This document shows, in pieces, positions 1 through 9,471 of a stretch of 64,000 nt of DNA; the stretch's first letter is position 1, and each line of letters opens with the position of its first letter. The stretch is from Diplonema papillatum. Its lineage: Eukaryota; Euglenozoa; Diplonemea; Diplonemida; Diplonemidae. The stretch lies in the NCBI GenBank assembly GCA_030068145.1, contig JAPJBO010000071.1, positions 333,001-397,000 of the forward strand, written 5' to 3'. Below the pieces are notes generated by a model. It had not been told where the DNA came from, did no database searches, and was given only the letters and a program-made list of their open reading frames with translations. Made by a program: the position numbers and the translations under genes.

Positions 1-617
1 TCCCAGTCCACGTCGGAGGACCCCTCTTCGTCGCTTTCGACGGCGAAGGCCAGCTGGCGGCCGGCCACCGCCGGCAGCTCCGACCCGGCGACCGACACCA
101 CCAAGCCGCGAGGCGGCGCGACGGCGGCGGACACCGCCTTGGCCTTCGTCCCCGGGTCGACAACAAAGTGGACGGTCACGGTGTCTTGGTCCTGCGCCCA
201 GAACAACCCGCGGGCGTCCACCACGCCCCCGTTGCGCGTCGCCGACGCCCGCGCCCGGGACCCCGGAGGGGCAGCAGCCGGGGTGTCTGCCAGGCTCACC
301 GGCGAAGGCGCCGATTGCGGCTGCGGGTCGAGCGACATCGGCGCGTGCTCCTCCTCCTCCTCCCCCGCCTCGCCGTCCGATGGCAGCTCGTCGTCGGAGC
401 CGGCCGAGAGGTTGTCCCACCGGGAGTAGTCGATGCCGCCGCCGGCGCGCGTCTTCGCGGGGGCCGGCGCCGCCTTCTCCGCCGGCTCGAAGCGCACGCC
501 GTCCTTCCCGATCCGCACCGACGTGGCGCCTTCCAGCCGGGTCACCCGCGGCTGCCGGGCGGCCTCTTCTGCGTCGACCTCGCGGGCGAGCTTGTCGAAC
601 TTCCCGTAGTCAACCAT
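1..617 (-). CDS. CS-domain (p23/NudC-like) protein, C-terminus outside window
   Basis: Reading leftward from the ATG at 617 gives about 205 codons with no stop before the window edge. The N-terminus starts MVDYGKFDKL and a second similar motif, DYSRWDNLS, follows near residue 73. Such short W/F-D motifs are typical of CS-domain co-chaperone proteins. A low-complexity acidic stretch (GEEEEE) and a Pro/Ala-rich linker precede a domain that begins FWAQDQDTVTVHFVVDPGTKAK and ends in SDVDWE. This matches the CS (CHORD-SGT1/p23) beta-sandwich, in which W and a D/E-W-x-L strand are conserved. Such proteins usually assist HSP90 or NudC-type client folding in the cytosol. Domain family assignment is fairly secure; the subfamily is not, because the end is missing. 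The start follows a TTTTGG context with no closer in-frame ATG. Confidence 0.75.
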   Translation of the reverse strand, partial: MVDYGKFDKLAREVDAEEAARQPRVTRLEGATSVRIGKDGVRFEPAEKAAPAPAKTRAGGGIDYSRWDNLSAGSDDELPSDGEAGEEEEEHAPMSLDPQPQSAPSPVSLADTPAAAPPGSRARASATRNGGVVDARGLFWAQDQDTVTVHFVVDPGTKAKAVSAAVAPPRGLVVSVAGSELPAVAGRQLAFAVESDEEGSSDVDW

Positions 618-705
618 TTTCGGCCTCCTTTTGCTTTCTTTTTGTAGAACAAGCTGCACCTGCGGCGTTGTAGAAAATACCCAAGGAGATGTCGTCTTTT
701 GTACG

Positions 706-793
706 TGCCGGGGGGGAAATCTTAGTTTCGTGTTCAGGCGCTACTTGCCTCTCATGTGTTTGATGCTAGCATCAAGTCTTCTTCGCGGAATGA
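706..793 (+). repeat. Family C dispersed repeat, copy 1
   Basis: A G-run is followed by a TTAGTTT-type A-box-like motif, a CTGCCTCTCA segment and the short hairpin TTGATGCTAGCATCAA. The same order recurs at 16939, 31748 and, in part, 24316 and 24796. The head looks tRNA-derived, which suggests a SINE, but no complete cloverleaf can be drawn. Confidence 0.55.
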
Positions 794-944
794 GAGTCTT
801 ATTTTCTGTTCTTTTCTTTCTTTCGTTGTCGACAACTTCTTTTTTCTCCTTCTACTTTCTTTACCATGGTTTTTTTGGACTTTCTGGTGCCGTAGAGTAG
901 TTCTTCTTTCTCTATGCCGCCCACGTCGATGTTCGTTTAGCATT

Positions 945-1040
945 GAGTTCTTTTAAGTACATGAACCACATGGATTAGCATGCACTGGTTACATTCGTTT
1001 AGCAGCGGCTGCCGAATCATGCCGTGGCACCGTCCCTTTG
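945..1040 (+). repeat. Dispersed repeat, partner at 42756
   Basis: About 45 bases around AAGTACATGAACCACATGGA are near-identical to 42756-42832, and both continue into a GCGGCTGCC-type segment. Function unknown. Confidence 0.6.
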
Positions 1041-1223
1041 TGCGTCTGCTTCGCAGAAGAAGTGTGGGAAAGGAGTCCAGGACTCCGTGGTTTGAAACCA
1101 TACGGTATGGTTCCACTTCCTCCTTCCTTCGTCCGTTCTTCTTTCAAAAAAAGGGGGTTTTCAAAGTGTGTTGTGGCTCGTAACCAACCGCCACGGGGCA
1201 CTACTTCCACCAGGTGAAAGTGT

Positions 1224-2057
1224 TTACGCTTTCTCGAGAGAGATGATGTAGCCATTCGTTGTGAATCTTCTGGCACATTCCTCCCATGAGAGTACGAATA
1301 CCTGCTGGTCGTCGAAGCACACCCATTCGTCATTTTCCTTTAGCACGGTATAGTAATGACCTGCCGTCGCTCTTCCGGTGTGGATGATGAAGCCATTTAC
1401 CGTGTAGGAGTCTTCCCCGATCAGAATGGTTGGTCGGATCGGGGTACGGGCTGGTATTTTGATGTCTTCGCGTGTTTTTTTCGACAGCTGTGCTCGTTGC
1501 AGTACTACATCCATTTGGTTTGGAAATGTGTAATACTCCTTCGTGAGTCCAACGGTCCTTTTGTTGCAGGTGCTACAGGGGAAGTCGTCCACTTTGGTTG
1601 CTCTCTTGTTTTTCACTTTCTTTATCAGATCCTCTACTGACTCGGTGTAGGGCTTCTCCCTGTTTTTGAGTTCAACCATTAGGAACGGTTCTGACGCCGG
1701 CGGTGCTCGTGAAGACTCTTCGCATGCTGTACACGTTGTCAATCGGGAGTATGTCACCGTCGCTTGGTCGTCGTCGTCGTCCGTTACGCAAGAGCGTATC
1801 CACGTCAACAGTTCGTGCACGTCCCGCTGCGCGGAGTCGGTCGTCTGTTGGCTTCGTCGCAAGGTGCGTAGTGCTGGTGGGTTCGGGTTTGTGCGGCGAC
1901 GTTTTCTGCGGCGAGGTTCTCCCGGGTGGAGGCCTCGGTGAACCATCGGGTGGTTGCGGTGACCGGATGCTGATGTACGGTTTCTCTTCGTTGGTCGGGC
2001 GTCCTTCGTCAAAGGCCTTTCCGACGAAGTGGTAAAACCGTGACAGAACTCGCGCAT
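1224..2057 (-). CDS. Ubiquitin-specific protease (USP/UCH), catalytic C-terminal half
   Basis: The 277-residue reading frame carries the second half of a USP fold. It has a QRDVHELL box (residues 77-84), two zinc-ribbon Cys pairs (CTAC 109-112 and CSTC 161-164), the strand DVVLQRAQ matching the usual LxxLKRF, and the His box GHYY (233-236) followed by W-x-x-FDD (245-250) and a final GYIISLEK strand. USPs remove ubiquitin from proteins using a Cys-His-Asp/Asn triad. The N-terminal Cys box (GNTCYxN) is not visible in any minus-strand frame up to about 2450. The first 60 residues are basic and unlike a USP. A second minus frame overlaps at 1672-2085 and contains the plausible stretch RFYHFVGKAFDEGRP, so either an upstream exon or a frameshift is likely. 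It may therefore be a pseudogene or an incomplete model; domain identity is secure, integrity is not. Confidence 0.65.
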   Translation of the reverse strand: MREFCHGFTTSSERPLTKDARPTKRNRTSASGHRNHPMVHRGLHPGEPRRRKRRRTNPNPPALRTLRRSQQTTDSAQRDVHELLTWIRSCVTDDDDDQATVTYSRLTTCTACEESSRAPPASEPFLMVELKNREKPYTESVEDLIKKVKNKRATKVDDFPCSTCNKRTVGLTKEYYTFPNQMDVVLQRAQLSKKTREDIKIPARTPIRPTILIGEDSYTVNGFIIHTGRATAGHYYTVLKENDEWVCFDDQQVFVLSWEECARRFTTNGYIISLEKA

Positions 2058-2220
2058 CCATCGTACTTTCCGTACGTTTGTGCAACGAACGTGTCGAACG
2101 TGTGTCGGAGTTCCCGTCCAGAGAATCCTCGGTTGCGGAGTCTGTAATGCACCTTCATGACCTCGACCTTCAGATCTGGCATATTGTTACATATGCGCGC
2201 TGCTCGAATCAGAGCGCCGG

Positions 2221-2458
2221 GGGGGGGATTGCAAGAACGTGCTTGGAATGGGTATGTGCTCAACACCGCACTGGTCCCGTCTGCGCCGTGTTTCGGTCCT
2301 TTAAGCCACGGACACATAAGGCGGACCATCATCAGCGCGGAACCTGAGTGTCTGCAGACAGGACTGCGGTGTGAGTCTGGTTTAGGCGGCTGTTCGTAGC
2401 TCGTCACAGCCAGGACCACCCGTGCTCAGGCGAATCCGTCACGGGGAGAAGGCCCCTA
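2221..2458 (+). repeat. Family B SINE-like repeat, copy 1
   Basis: It begins after a G-run with ATTGCAAGAACGTGCTTGGA and ends near GGGGAGAAGGCCCC. Near-identical copies lie at 2711, 4340, 19555 and 22101, all on the plus strand. At about 230 bp with no coding capacity and several diverged copies, it looks like a SINE or short retroposon. Confidence 0.75.
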
Positions 2459-2710
2459 CAACCGTGTCTGAGCAATCAGTTAAAAAACTCAGGGCACTCG
2501 CCCTGATTGTGACTGCGACTCGCTAGGCAGCACTGACTTGTCTTCTTTTTACGGTGGCAATCTGCGAAGTAAACTCCGCAGAGCTCAGTGGACATGGGGT
2601 TGCCGTGTGCAGCACCAATGGTTGAAGTACCAAAAGGAAAAGAGTGCGAGGAAGTAATCCTGCGTGCTGAGGGCAGCAAGTCGCGTTACGCGAAGTACCC
2701 TACTGGAATG

Positions 2711-2877
2711 GGGGGATTGCAAGAACGTGCTTGGAGTGGGTATGTGCTCAACACCGCACTGGTCCCGTCTGCGCCGTGTTTCGGTCCTTTAAGCCACGGA
2801 CACATAAGGCGGACCATCATCAGCGCGGAACCTGAGTGTCTGCAGACAGGACTGCGGTGTGAGTCTGGTTTGTCGCC
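2711..2877 (+). repeat. Family B SINE-like repeat, copy 2 (3' truncated)
   Basis: Matches copy 1 almost base for base until GAGTCTGGTTTG, then stops at a 23-base G run. Confidence 0.75.
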
Positions 2878-2900
2878 GGGGGGGGGGGGGGGGGGGGGGG
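2878..2900 (+). repeat. 23-base poly-G tract
   Basis: Twenty-three consecutive G residues are followed by ATTAGCCTGT. The sequence after the tract (to 2952, ending ACGCTGCCAGCGTT) recurs after a shorter G run at 5226-5310. Long G runs can form quadruplexes and are prone to slippage and assembly error. Confidence 0.8.
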
Positions 2901-3193
2901 ATTAGCCTGTCCGTGAGCGCTAATCTTGTCCAAAACACGCTGCCAGCGTTATTGCATTGGTACTACGCAAAAATACACAACGGCGAGGGTGGATGTACCC
3001 GCAGAAAACACAGGTATCGTGCCAGGCGAAGCATTCAACGGGGACTATCGGGAAGGCGGTTGGCTTTTCGACCTTTTATGATGTGATCCACAATCAACTT
3101 AACTTCCCATGAACGTACTGAGAACTTCCAACTTCCAAGTACACCCCGTATGTACAACTCAAATAGGGTAAAATGGCGATTTCTGGAGATTTT

Positions 3194-3228
3194 TGTTTAG
3201 AGTTATAGTTCGCTTGAGAATCCGGGAT
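3194..3228 (+). repeat. Family E tag
   Basis: One copy of the motif TTAGAG-TTAnAGTTCGCTTGAGAATCCGGG, which recurs at least ten times in the window, notably beside the esterase gene copies at 34.2-35.6 kb. Confidence 0.65.
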
Positions 3229-3235
3229 GGTTTGT

Positions 3236-3450
3236 ATAAAATGTATGTTGTAAGAAATGCTTGAGGAGACTGCCAGTTGCGATAGATCAAAGGAGGTAAA
3301 TGTGCTGTAGCCCACACGAAACACAGGTAAAGCTGGGTTTAGTGCGGGCGTAAGCGTTCAACAAAAAATGCCGAAGCAGCCAAAAAGACCCACTTTGTAG
3401 TTGTATTGTTTTCTCCCCCTCTAGCCTCCTTCGAAACAAAGCAGTCCCTC
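3236..3450 (-). repeat. Family A SINE-like repeat, copy 1
   Basis: Matches copies at 18817, 25003, 36729 and 44619. Shared landmarks are AGGAGGTAAATGTGCTGTAG, CCCACACGAAACACAGGT and GGCGGGCGTAAGCGTTCAAC. This is one of the longer copies, extending to a TCCTTCGAA block shared with 36729. Confidence 0.75.
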
Positions 3451-3570
3451 GAGTATGTTGCATGTCGTACTTCCGTGAGCTTCCCAAGTACTTTCCAAGT
3501 ACTTCCCGAGTACACCCGTTGTACACCCAAGTAAGGTCACCGGACCACACCATTTTACTTTCCTCGGGTA

Positions 3571-3946
3571 AGGGCGGCCTCTCTCTTCTTTCAGAAACTT
3601 TCGCAATTGTATCCCATTCGGTCAGGGTGTTCCGGCTGAACTACAGATACAGCATACAGTCCCCCAGCTGCTGTAGCGGCACATCAAGACGTAGCAGGGC
3701 GGCCTCTCTCTTCTTTCGGAAACGTTCGCAATTTTATCCCATTCGGTCAGGGTGTTCCGGTTGAACTACAGATACAACATACAGTCCCCCAGCTGCTGTA
3801 GCGGCACATCAATTACGTAGCAGGGCGGCCTCTCTCTTCTTTCAGAAACGTTCGCAATTTTATCCCATTCGGTCAGGGTGTTCCGGCTGAACTACAGATA
3901 CAGCATACAGTCCCCCAGCTGCTGTAGCGGCACATCAAGACGCAGG
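3571..3946 (+). repeat. Tandem repeat, three units of about 125 bp
   Basis: Units 3571-3695, 3696-3821 and 3822-3946 each start AGGGCGGCCTCTCTCTTCTT and end near GCGGCACATCAA. In two units the pyrimidine-rich start runs into TTTCAG, resembling a plus-strand 3' splice site, but no exon follows. Confidence 0.85.
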
Positions 3947-4339
3947 AGGGCGGCAGGAACACTTTGGTTCGGTAGCGGCACCTTTTCTCAAGCGAGCAAA
4001 CAAAATTTGGAAGTGCTGGGCAAACGTTGAAAGAACGCTGGGAGACAACTGGAAAGACACGATGAATGCGCCGGGAGAGCGCGAGTTGGCTTTCAGACGG
4101 GGCGAAGGGGGGCGGGTGGGCACACTGCTTCCACGACGACAGAACTAAAGAGAGAAAAAAAGTGTCACGGGCCTTGTGCACTTGTGCAAAGCGTTCGCTG
4201 CCTCCAGCGCGGGTGACAGTGAGGCAGATCATGTGCGGGGTATATATTTGCTTGCAAAGCAGTGTGCAAGTCGAGCTGGCGACTTCCAGCGACCGCTACA
4301 GGTATCAAGCAGCCAGTCGGCCTTTCACCCCATTCCGGA

Positions 4340-4561
4340 CGGGGGGGAATTGCACGACTGTGCTTAGAATGGTTATGTATTTGACACCGGACGGGTCCTG
4401 TCTGCACCGTGGTTCGGTTCTTTAAGGCGCAGACACAAGGCGGACCATCACGCAGAGTGTCTGCAGAGAGGACCCGTGGTGCGAGCCGTGGTAGTTCGCG
4501 GCTCGCCACAGCCAGGACCACCCGTGAGCACAGGAAACCCCGTCACGGGGAGAAGGCCCCA
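4340..4561 (+). repeat. Family B SINE-like repeat, copy 3 (diverged)
   Basis: Same order of blocks as copy 1, including GGCGGACCATCA and AGCCAGGACCACCCGTG, with more substitutions and small gaps. Confidence 0.65.
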
Positions 4562-5428
4562 ACCGCGTCTGGAAGAGGGGTGGGGGAGGCAAAAAGATCC
4601 TGCCACGTACGATGATCTGAGCCGGTCCGTCACTATCTCTTGAAACTGCATCGACGTGCCTGCCGCTGTTAATCACAGTGAATCACGGTCCACCACGGTC
4701 TATCAGGTCCATTCCGAGTCCCTAGAGCTGCATCGAATTGCCCGGTGCTGTATTCTTCGGTCTATCACGGTCTATCAAGAGGGGATGGATCGGCTCATGA
4801 TCTGAGGTTCAGGCTCATAGGGCTATTCCGGCAAGCCCATTCTTTTGAGCGCAAACCCATGTTTTTCTGGGTTTGGAGGCCCCGGGTCTCGTACCTTCCA
4901 CGCTCAGCGTCGTACTTCGCCGGTCTTTCTGTCCAAGCCTCCCCTCTCTCCTTCGTACGGTCTCCTCTGTCCGCCTATAGGGTTGACGCAAGCGAAGGGG
5001 TTTTTTACTGAACAAACAGCGCGCTCAGTGCTGACAGAGTTTGATGCGCAGCAATTGTACCTGATCTGGTGTCGAAAATAGTTGCTTTTCCGGTGCAACG
5101 GCCGCTGCGGCTTTCCGTCAAACTGACCGCAACAACACCGGTACAACATTCATACTGGTTCACTGCTACGAATGCGTCGAGGTTTTCGACGAGTCCGAGT
5201 TAGTGCCATTTTTTGTTTGTACGTGCCGGGGGAGGATTAGCCTGTTAGTGAGTGATAGTGAGTGAATATGATCGGTAGGCTAATCTTCTCCCAAACACGC
5301 TGCCAGCGTTCTCTTTCGTGTTTACAATTAATTGTTATTACGAAAAACACGATTTGTTGAGTCGCAGCCTCCTGAAACTTGGAGGAAGAGGGGGATGGGT
5401 TTCTTTGGTTCTTCTTACAACGTAGTAT

Positions 5429-5640
5429 CATGCAGGGTCAAAACCTTGTGTCTTTTTGAAAATGGCAAAAAAAAAAAAATTCCGGAAAAAAATTGGGTTT
5501 TTTGAATTTTAAAAGTTTGGAACAAACTCTGCAGTAATTTTTGAGGAACTTGAGCAATTTTTTTTTTCCGAAAATTTTTTTAGGGCTCCATCGGCCCCGC
5601 GGGAGCGTTTTAAAAAGACACAAGGTTCTGACCCTGCATG
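5429..5640. mobile_element. MITE copy 1, intact, 212 bp
   Basis: Terminal inverted repeats of about 30 bp begin CATGCAGGGTCAAAACCTTG on the left and mirror it on the right. Flanking 4-bp target duplications read GTAT (5425-5428 and 5641-5644). The interior is AT-rich and non-coding. Copies lie at 48532-48768 and 58021-60768 with their own 4-bp duplications, so the family inserts at RTAW sites. The absence of a transposase makes it non-autonomous. Confidence 0.9.
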
Positions 5641-6450
5641 GTATTCGTTATCCCATCGTGATAAGGGGCGGCATCGGCTATATTTTGGCAAACGTTAAGT
5701 TCTCCAACTCCTGCATTCGTGGGCAGCGAAATAGAGATAACACCTTTGGACCTCGTGAGCAGTGTTATGCCCGAGTTCTACGTTGGAAGATGTGCAAACT
5801 TTCAAAAAGAAGTGTGAAAACGAGAAGCTTTTCGTGTTGTTCTGCAGACGCTTTGAGCTAGGTTTTCGTACGTCTTCTTAACCATGGTTAAGTGCGCGAT
5901 AAGAATAACAGGGGTCGCTGGGGGATAGGAGCGCGATCAACCGAAGCGTGCAAACGTTGGATTTGGTGAGTCGGTTCTTGGTACGGCCCCTCCCGCGCGT
6001 CCGGTCTATCCGTTGCTCACGTCGAAATGGGCTCGAGGTCGGCACGAACTCGATAATTCGCGGCGTTTATTTGTGCGTTTACCAAGGCCAGCTGTTGTTT
6101 GGAAGATTGGTGGCCACGTAAGCGCAGGCCCGAAATACCGACGAACACGAGACGCCATGCAACTCGGTGCAGCAGGCTTCCCCAGTACGATAAGGCGGTG
6201 GAGGGAAGAGGACACGGTGAAGGGCAGCCTCCCTCAGCAGCTGGTTTTGAGGGTGTGCCCGAGTCACACCCGAAAAGCGGGCGTGGCCCCCGCTCTTGGA
6301 CCTTCAGCTTTTGACTCCAGCTTCTGCAAATTCTTGGGGACGGGTACCACGAAATGTAATGCAAAAAAGGAACTAGTCTCCGTTAGGCACATTTCACACG
6401 CCGCCCCCCCCCTTAGACACTTCCCCTTTTTTAGAGTTAGAGTTCGCTTT

Positions 6451-6617
6451 TTAGTACTAACAATCTTGCGGGTTGCCCTTCAGTGTATTGTGCAGGCTAA
6501 AAAGACGTAGGCAGCGTGTTTTGGTGGGTGATCAGAACTCCTTACCTGAATACACACAGGGTAGATACAAGTGGGAAAACGATCAACCGGCACGCACAAC
6601 GGACAAAACGAAGTGGA
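6451..6617 (+). repeat. Family D dispersed repeat, copy 1
   Basis: About 165 bp matching 41862-42015, with shared landmarks ACTAACAATCTTGCGGG, TGTATTGTGCAGGCTAAAAA and GTGGGAAAACGATCA. The second copy is inside the second DDX3 intron. Flanked here by family E tags at 6427 and 6619. Confidence 0.75.
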
Positions 6618-7039
6618 TTAGAGTGTAAGTTCACTTGAAGATCCGGGTTTTATAGTCTACGAAACCCGTATTCCCATGTGGACTGCGGCACATACTCTCC
6701 TTCGAGGATTTCAGACAAAGCGGGTGCTTACTCGGTAAAAAGACACGGGACACGTTTTTTTTGTTTGTGCGTACCGAGAAGGTCGACTTGCAGATTTGGA
6801 TGCAAGTTTCGTAACGCGCAAGAGAGTAGACCGCCCGTGGAACAGAGCGTCCCTGTTCGGTGGAGAGCACGGTCGGTAGCATGTTGTCATCTCCCCGAAC
6901 GTTCCTTCGGAGCCGAGTCAGTGCTGCAAAAAGAATTCGGAAGGCGCTTTCGTTTGTGCGCACTAGCGGAACTTGACAAGGCTTCATGTCGTACCAGGGC
7001 TTACGCTCCGTTTTCGGTCTCAGAGAAAATACGGGTGGT

Positions 7040-7263
7040 CCACGTGTGGGCGCAGGTTCGAGGGGAAAAAAACCTTTCCCCTTATGTGCGACGGCAAAAA
7101 AAAAAATAGCGTCGCTACTGGACTTGCCGACACCTGTGGGCCTAGACTCCCCTGCATGTGGACCAATAAATCAAAATCCACATGTGGTGCCTGTGGATCC
7201 ACACGTGGGGGAACAAAATCCAAAAAGAATTAACGTGTGGAAATCCACACGTTCCACACGTGG
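7040..7263. promoter_or_regulatory. Cluster of CCACACGTGG-type palindromes
   Basis: Palindromic or half-palindromic E-box/G-box-like sites occur at 7040-7049, 7178-7187, 7199-7209, 7232-7253 and 7254-7263, with half sites near 7130 and 7155. The cluster lies about 70 bp left of the first broken Rab copy, that is 3' of the Rab gene. A role as protein binding sites is inferred from clustering and symmetry only; it could equally be a degenerate tandem repeat. Confidence 0.4.
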
Positions 7264-7329
7264 AGCGCAAGCCCTGCTGTCGTACACTGCCAACTACTAA
7301 TTATCAGTGCTGTGAACAAACGAAGAACT

Positions 7330-8106
7330 CGAACTGGCTTTTTCGACGAGGTTGGACCCGCGTCTTGGGTATCGTTGGTTCGCGGGATTCTCATTTGGGT
7401 CGGGTTTGACAGCAAATTTCTCGCGCAAACGCGGTGTTCGAAAGCGCTGGATGCACGGCCTGCAAGCGAAGATGAAGCGGCTTTGCGTGGACGTCCAAGT
7501 CGTCACGCAATACGTTGGTACGGTATTTCGGCGGCCCCCGACACGTTGGCGTTGAGCCGCGTTTCTACGAACCCGAAGGCTCAAAAAAAGGCATTGCTTG
7601 CGCCGTCGAACTGGTTTCTTCGACGTTGCACCAGCGTTCTCGCCGTCGTTGATCGAGGTTGGGCCCGCGCCTATAGCCATGGGCATCGCGTGGACGTCCG
7701 AGTTGTCCCGCATGACGTTGGTAAGGTACTCGGCGGCTTCTGACACGTTGGCGTTGAGCCGCGTTTGGCAAGGAAGGCTCAAAAAAAGTATTTATTACTG
7801 GTTTCTTCGACGTTGCACCAGCGTTCTCGCCGTTGTTGATCGAGGTTGGGCCCGCGCCTATAGCCATGGGCATCGCGTGGACGTCCGAGTTGTCGCGCAT
7901 GACGTTGGTAAGGTACTCGGCGGCTTCTGACACGTTGGCGTTGAGCCGCGTTTGGCAAGGAAGGCAAAAAAAAAGTATTTCTTACTGGTTTCTTCGACGT
8001 TGCACCAGCGTACTCGCCGTTGTTGATCGAGGTTAGGCCCGCGCCTATAGCCATGACGTCCGAGTTGTCGCGTTGAGCCGCGTTTGGCAAGGAAAGCTCA
8101 AAAAAA
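7330..8106 (-). pseudogene. Four tandem broken copies of the Rab gene 3' end
   Basis: Copies at about 7330-7589 (diverged), 7590-7788, 7789-7974 and 7975-8106 (internally deleted) repeat the last 170 bp of the SAM-Rab coding region, from the codons for RLNANVSEAAEYL to KKPV. All units share the same non-gene join: CTTGCCAAACG replaces the gene sequence just before RLNAN. They end in an A/T run near the stop, where the copies diverge. The P-loop and switch regions are absent, so none could make a GTPase. They lie directly downstream in the direction of transcription, and could be transcribed by read-through or act as alternative 3' segments; neither can be shown from sequence. Confidence 0.85.
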
Positions 8107-9186
8107 GCATTTCTTGCGCCGTCGAACTGGTTTCTTCGACGTTGCACCAGCGTTCTCGCCGTTGTTGATCGAGGTTGTGCCCGCGCCTATAGCCATGGGC
8201 ATCGCGTGGACGTCCGAGTTGTCGCGCATGACGTTGGTAAGGTACTCGGCGGCTTCCGACACGTTGGCGTTGAGCCGCGAGGACGTTTCGAAGTATTGAA
8301 CGAATCCGTGCTCCCGCGCCACGGTGGCCACCTCCTCCGTCTGCTCCTTCGACGGCTTGACGAGGTCCATCTTGTTGGCGAGCAGGACGCACGGGATGAC
8401 CACCCCGTCGGCGCCGTCCCCCAGGAACACTTTGCTGTCGATGTCGGCCTTCCACTTCTGCACGGTGGCCATCGACTCCGGCTTCGACCGATCGAAGCAC
8501 ACCAGCGCGCCGTGCGCGCCGCGGTAGTACGCCCGTGTCACGTTCGCATACCGCTCTTGGCCGGAGATGTCCCAGTACTGCACGGTTATGTACCCGCCGG
8601 CGACGAAGAACTGCTTCTCGCGCCAGTCGAGCCCAATGGTGGCCTTGGTCGCGGGTGAGAACCGACTGTGCACCAGCTGGTGGATGAACGACGTCTTTCC
8701 TGTCCCGGCGTCGCCGACGACGATGACCTTGAACCTACCGAGCTCCTGCGGGGACGCGCCGGCCGACCGGTCTTGCGACGGCCTAACGGTGGCCGGCGCG
8801 CGCGGGATGGAAGTGGAGGCGCGGGGGGCGGCGGGGTAGTCGGCCGCTTTGGGGTGCTGCTGGGCGGTGCCTTTCCGGGGTTCGGGGCTCTCGGGGTCTG
8901 GCGGCTGCGAGTCGGAATAGCTGCCGGTTGTCGACGAGCCCGTTCGCCGGGCCAGCGACGACGGGGGCGAAGGCCCGAGGGACTCTTCGAGGAGTCTGGC
9001 GATCTTCCGCTGGTGCCCAACCTTCGGCACCAGGGCGTGGAAGGTCTTCTCGTCGTCGCGAACGAGCGACACCAAGTCCTCGATGTCGTCGTACCCTTCG
9101 CCGCCCAGGCTCTGCGCGTACTCGTCGAGGTTGTGCTCGCGCAGCCAGCGACCGACAGGCGTTAATTTTCCCCCGGTCATGGTCAT
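8098..9186 (-). CDS. Rab32-like small GTPase with N-terminal SAM domain
   Basis: One uninterrupted 362-residue frame. Residues 10-70 form a SAM domain (GRWLREHNLDEYAQSL near its start), followed by a Ser/Pro-rich linker to 150. The GTPase spans 151-325: P-loop GDAGTGKT 158-165, DISGQE 206-211, NKMD 271-274 and ETSS 300-303. The Rab family signature WDISGQERYANVTRAYYRGA is closest to Rab32/38, which act on lysosome-related organelles and mitochondria. SAM domains mediate protein-protein assembly, so the fusion suggests self-association or scaffold binding of a Rab. The protein ends KKCFF; this has a single Cys but is not a standard CC, CxC or CaaX prenylation signal, and an 8-A/T run at the stop may hide an indel. 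ATG at 9186 is followed by a second Met codon at 9180. Confidence 0.85.
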   Translation of the reverse strand: MTMTGGKLTPVGRWLREHNLDEYAQSLGGEGYDDIEDLVSLVRDDEKTFHALVPKVGHQRKIARLLEESLGPSPPSSLARRTGSSTTGSYSDSQPPDPESPEPRKGTAQQHPKAADYPAAPRASTSIPRAPATVRPSQDRSAGASPQELGRFKVIVVGDAGTGKTSFIHQLVHSRFSPATKATIGLDWREKQFFVAGGYITVQYWDISGQERYANVTRAYYRGAHGALVCFDRSKPESMATVQKWKADIDSKVFLGDGADGVVIPCVLLANKMDLVKPSKEQTEEVATVAREHGFVQYFETSSRLNANVSEAAEYLTNVMRDNSDVHAMPMAIGAGTTSINNGENAGATSKKPVRRRKKCFF

Positions 9187-9471
9187 CTACATCTAATAAC
9201 TATCGGGTGTTCCTCTTCTTTCCTGTTGCGTTGAGTAGATCTATGCGAAAGACGGAGCGCTGACGCGTGAAAATTCGATTCTACCATCACCATGACACAA
9301 TTGCCAGTAGTACTGTAGCAATATGTGATACGTATTCAGCTGCTGTAGTTTACTATTTTCGGTGTCGCACTTGCGGGTTGTCCTGGCTGCTCGTGTTCCC
9401 GTATCCCGTCGATTTCCGATCGCAACACTAGTTCCTATTAGGTATGCTAGAAACGTGGAGTGACGCCGAGT

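Larger units (their letters stand above)
618..1223. other. Intergenic space between CS-domain and USP genes
   Basis: No gene is supported here. It holds one tRNA-like family C repeat copy (706-793) and one member of a repeat pair (945-1040) whose partner lies at 42756-42832. Confidence 0.6.
2058..7329. other. 5.3-kb repeat-rich intergenic region
   Basis: No coding exon is convincing. The region contains SINE-like family B copies (2221, 2711, 4340), a family A copy (3236), family E tags (3194, 6427, 6619), a 125-bp tandem triplet (3571), an intact MITE (5429), one of the two family D copies (6451) and a cluster of CACGTG-like palindromes (7040). Stretches 4562-5225 and 5641-6426 hold only short open frames with no recognisable motif. 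Around 4680-4800, degenerate TCTATCACGG-type repeats resemble those at 26800-27180. Confidence 0.5.
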
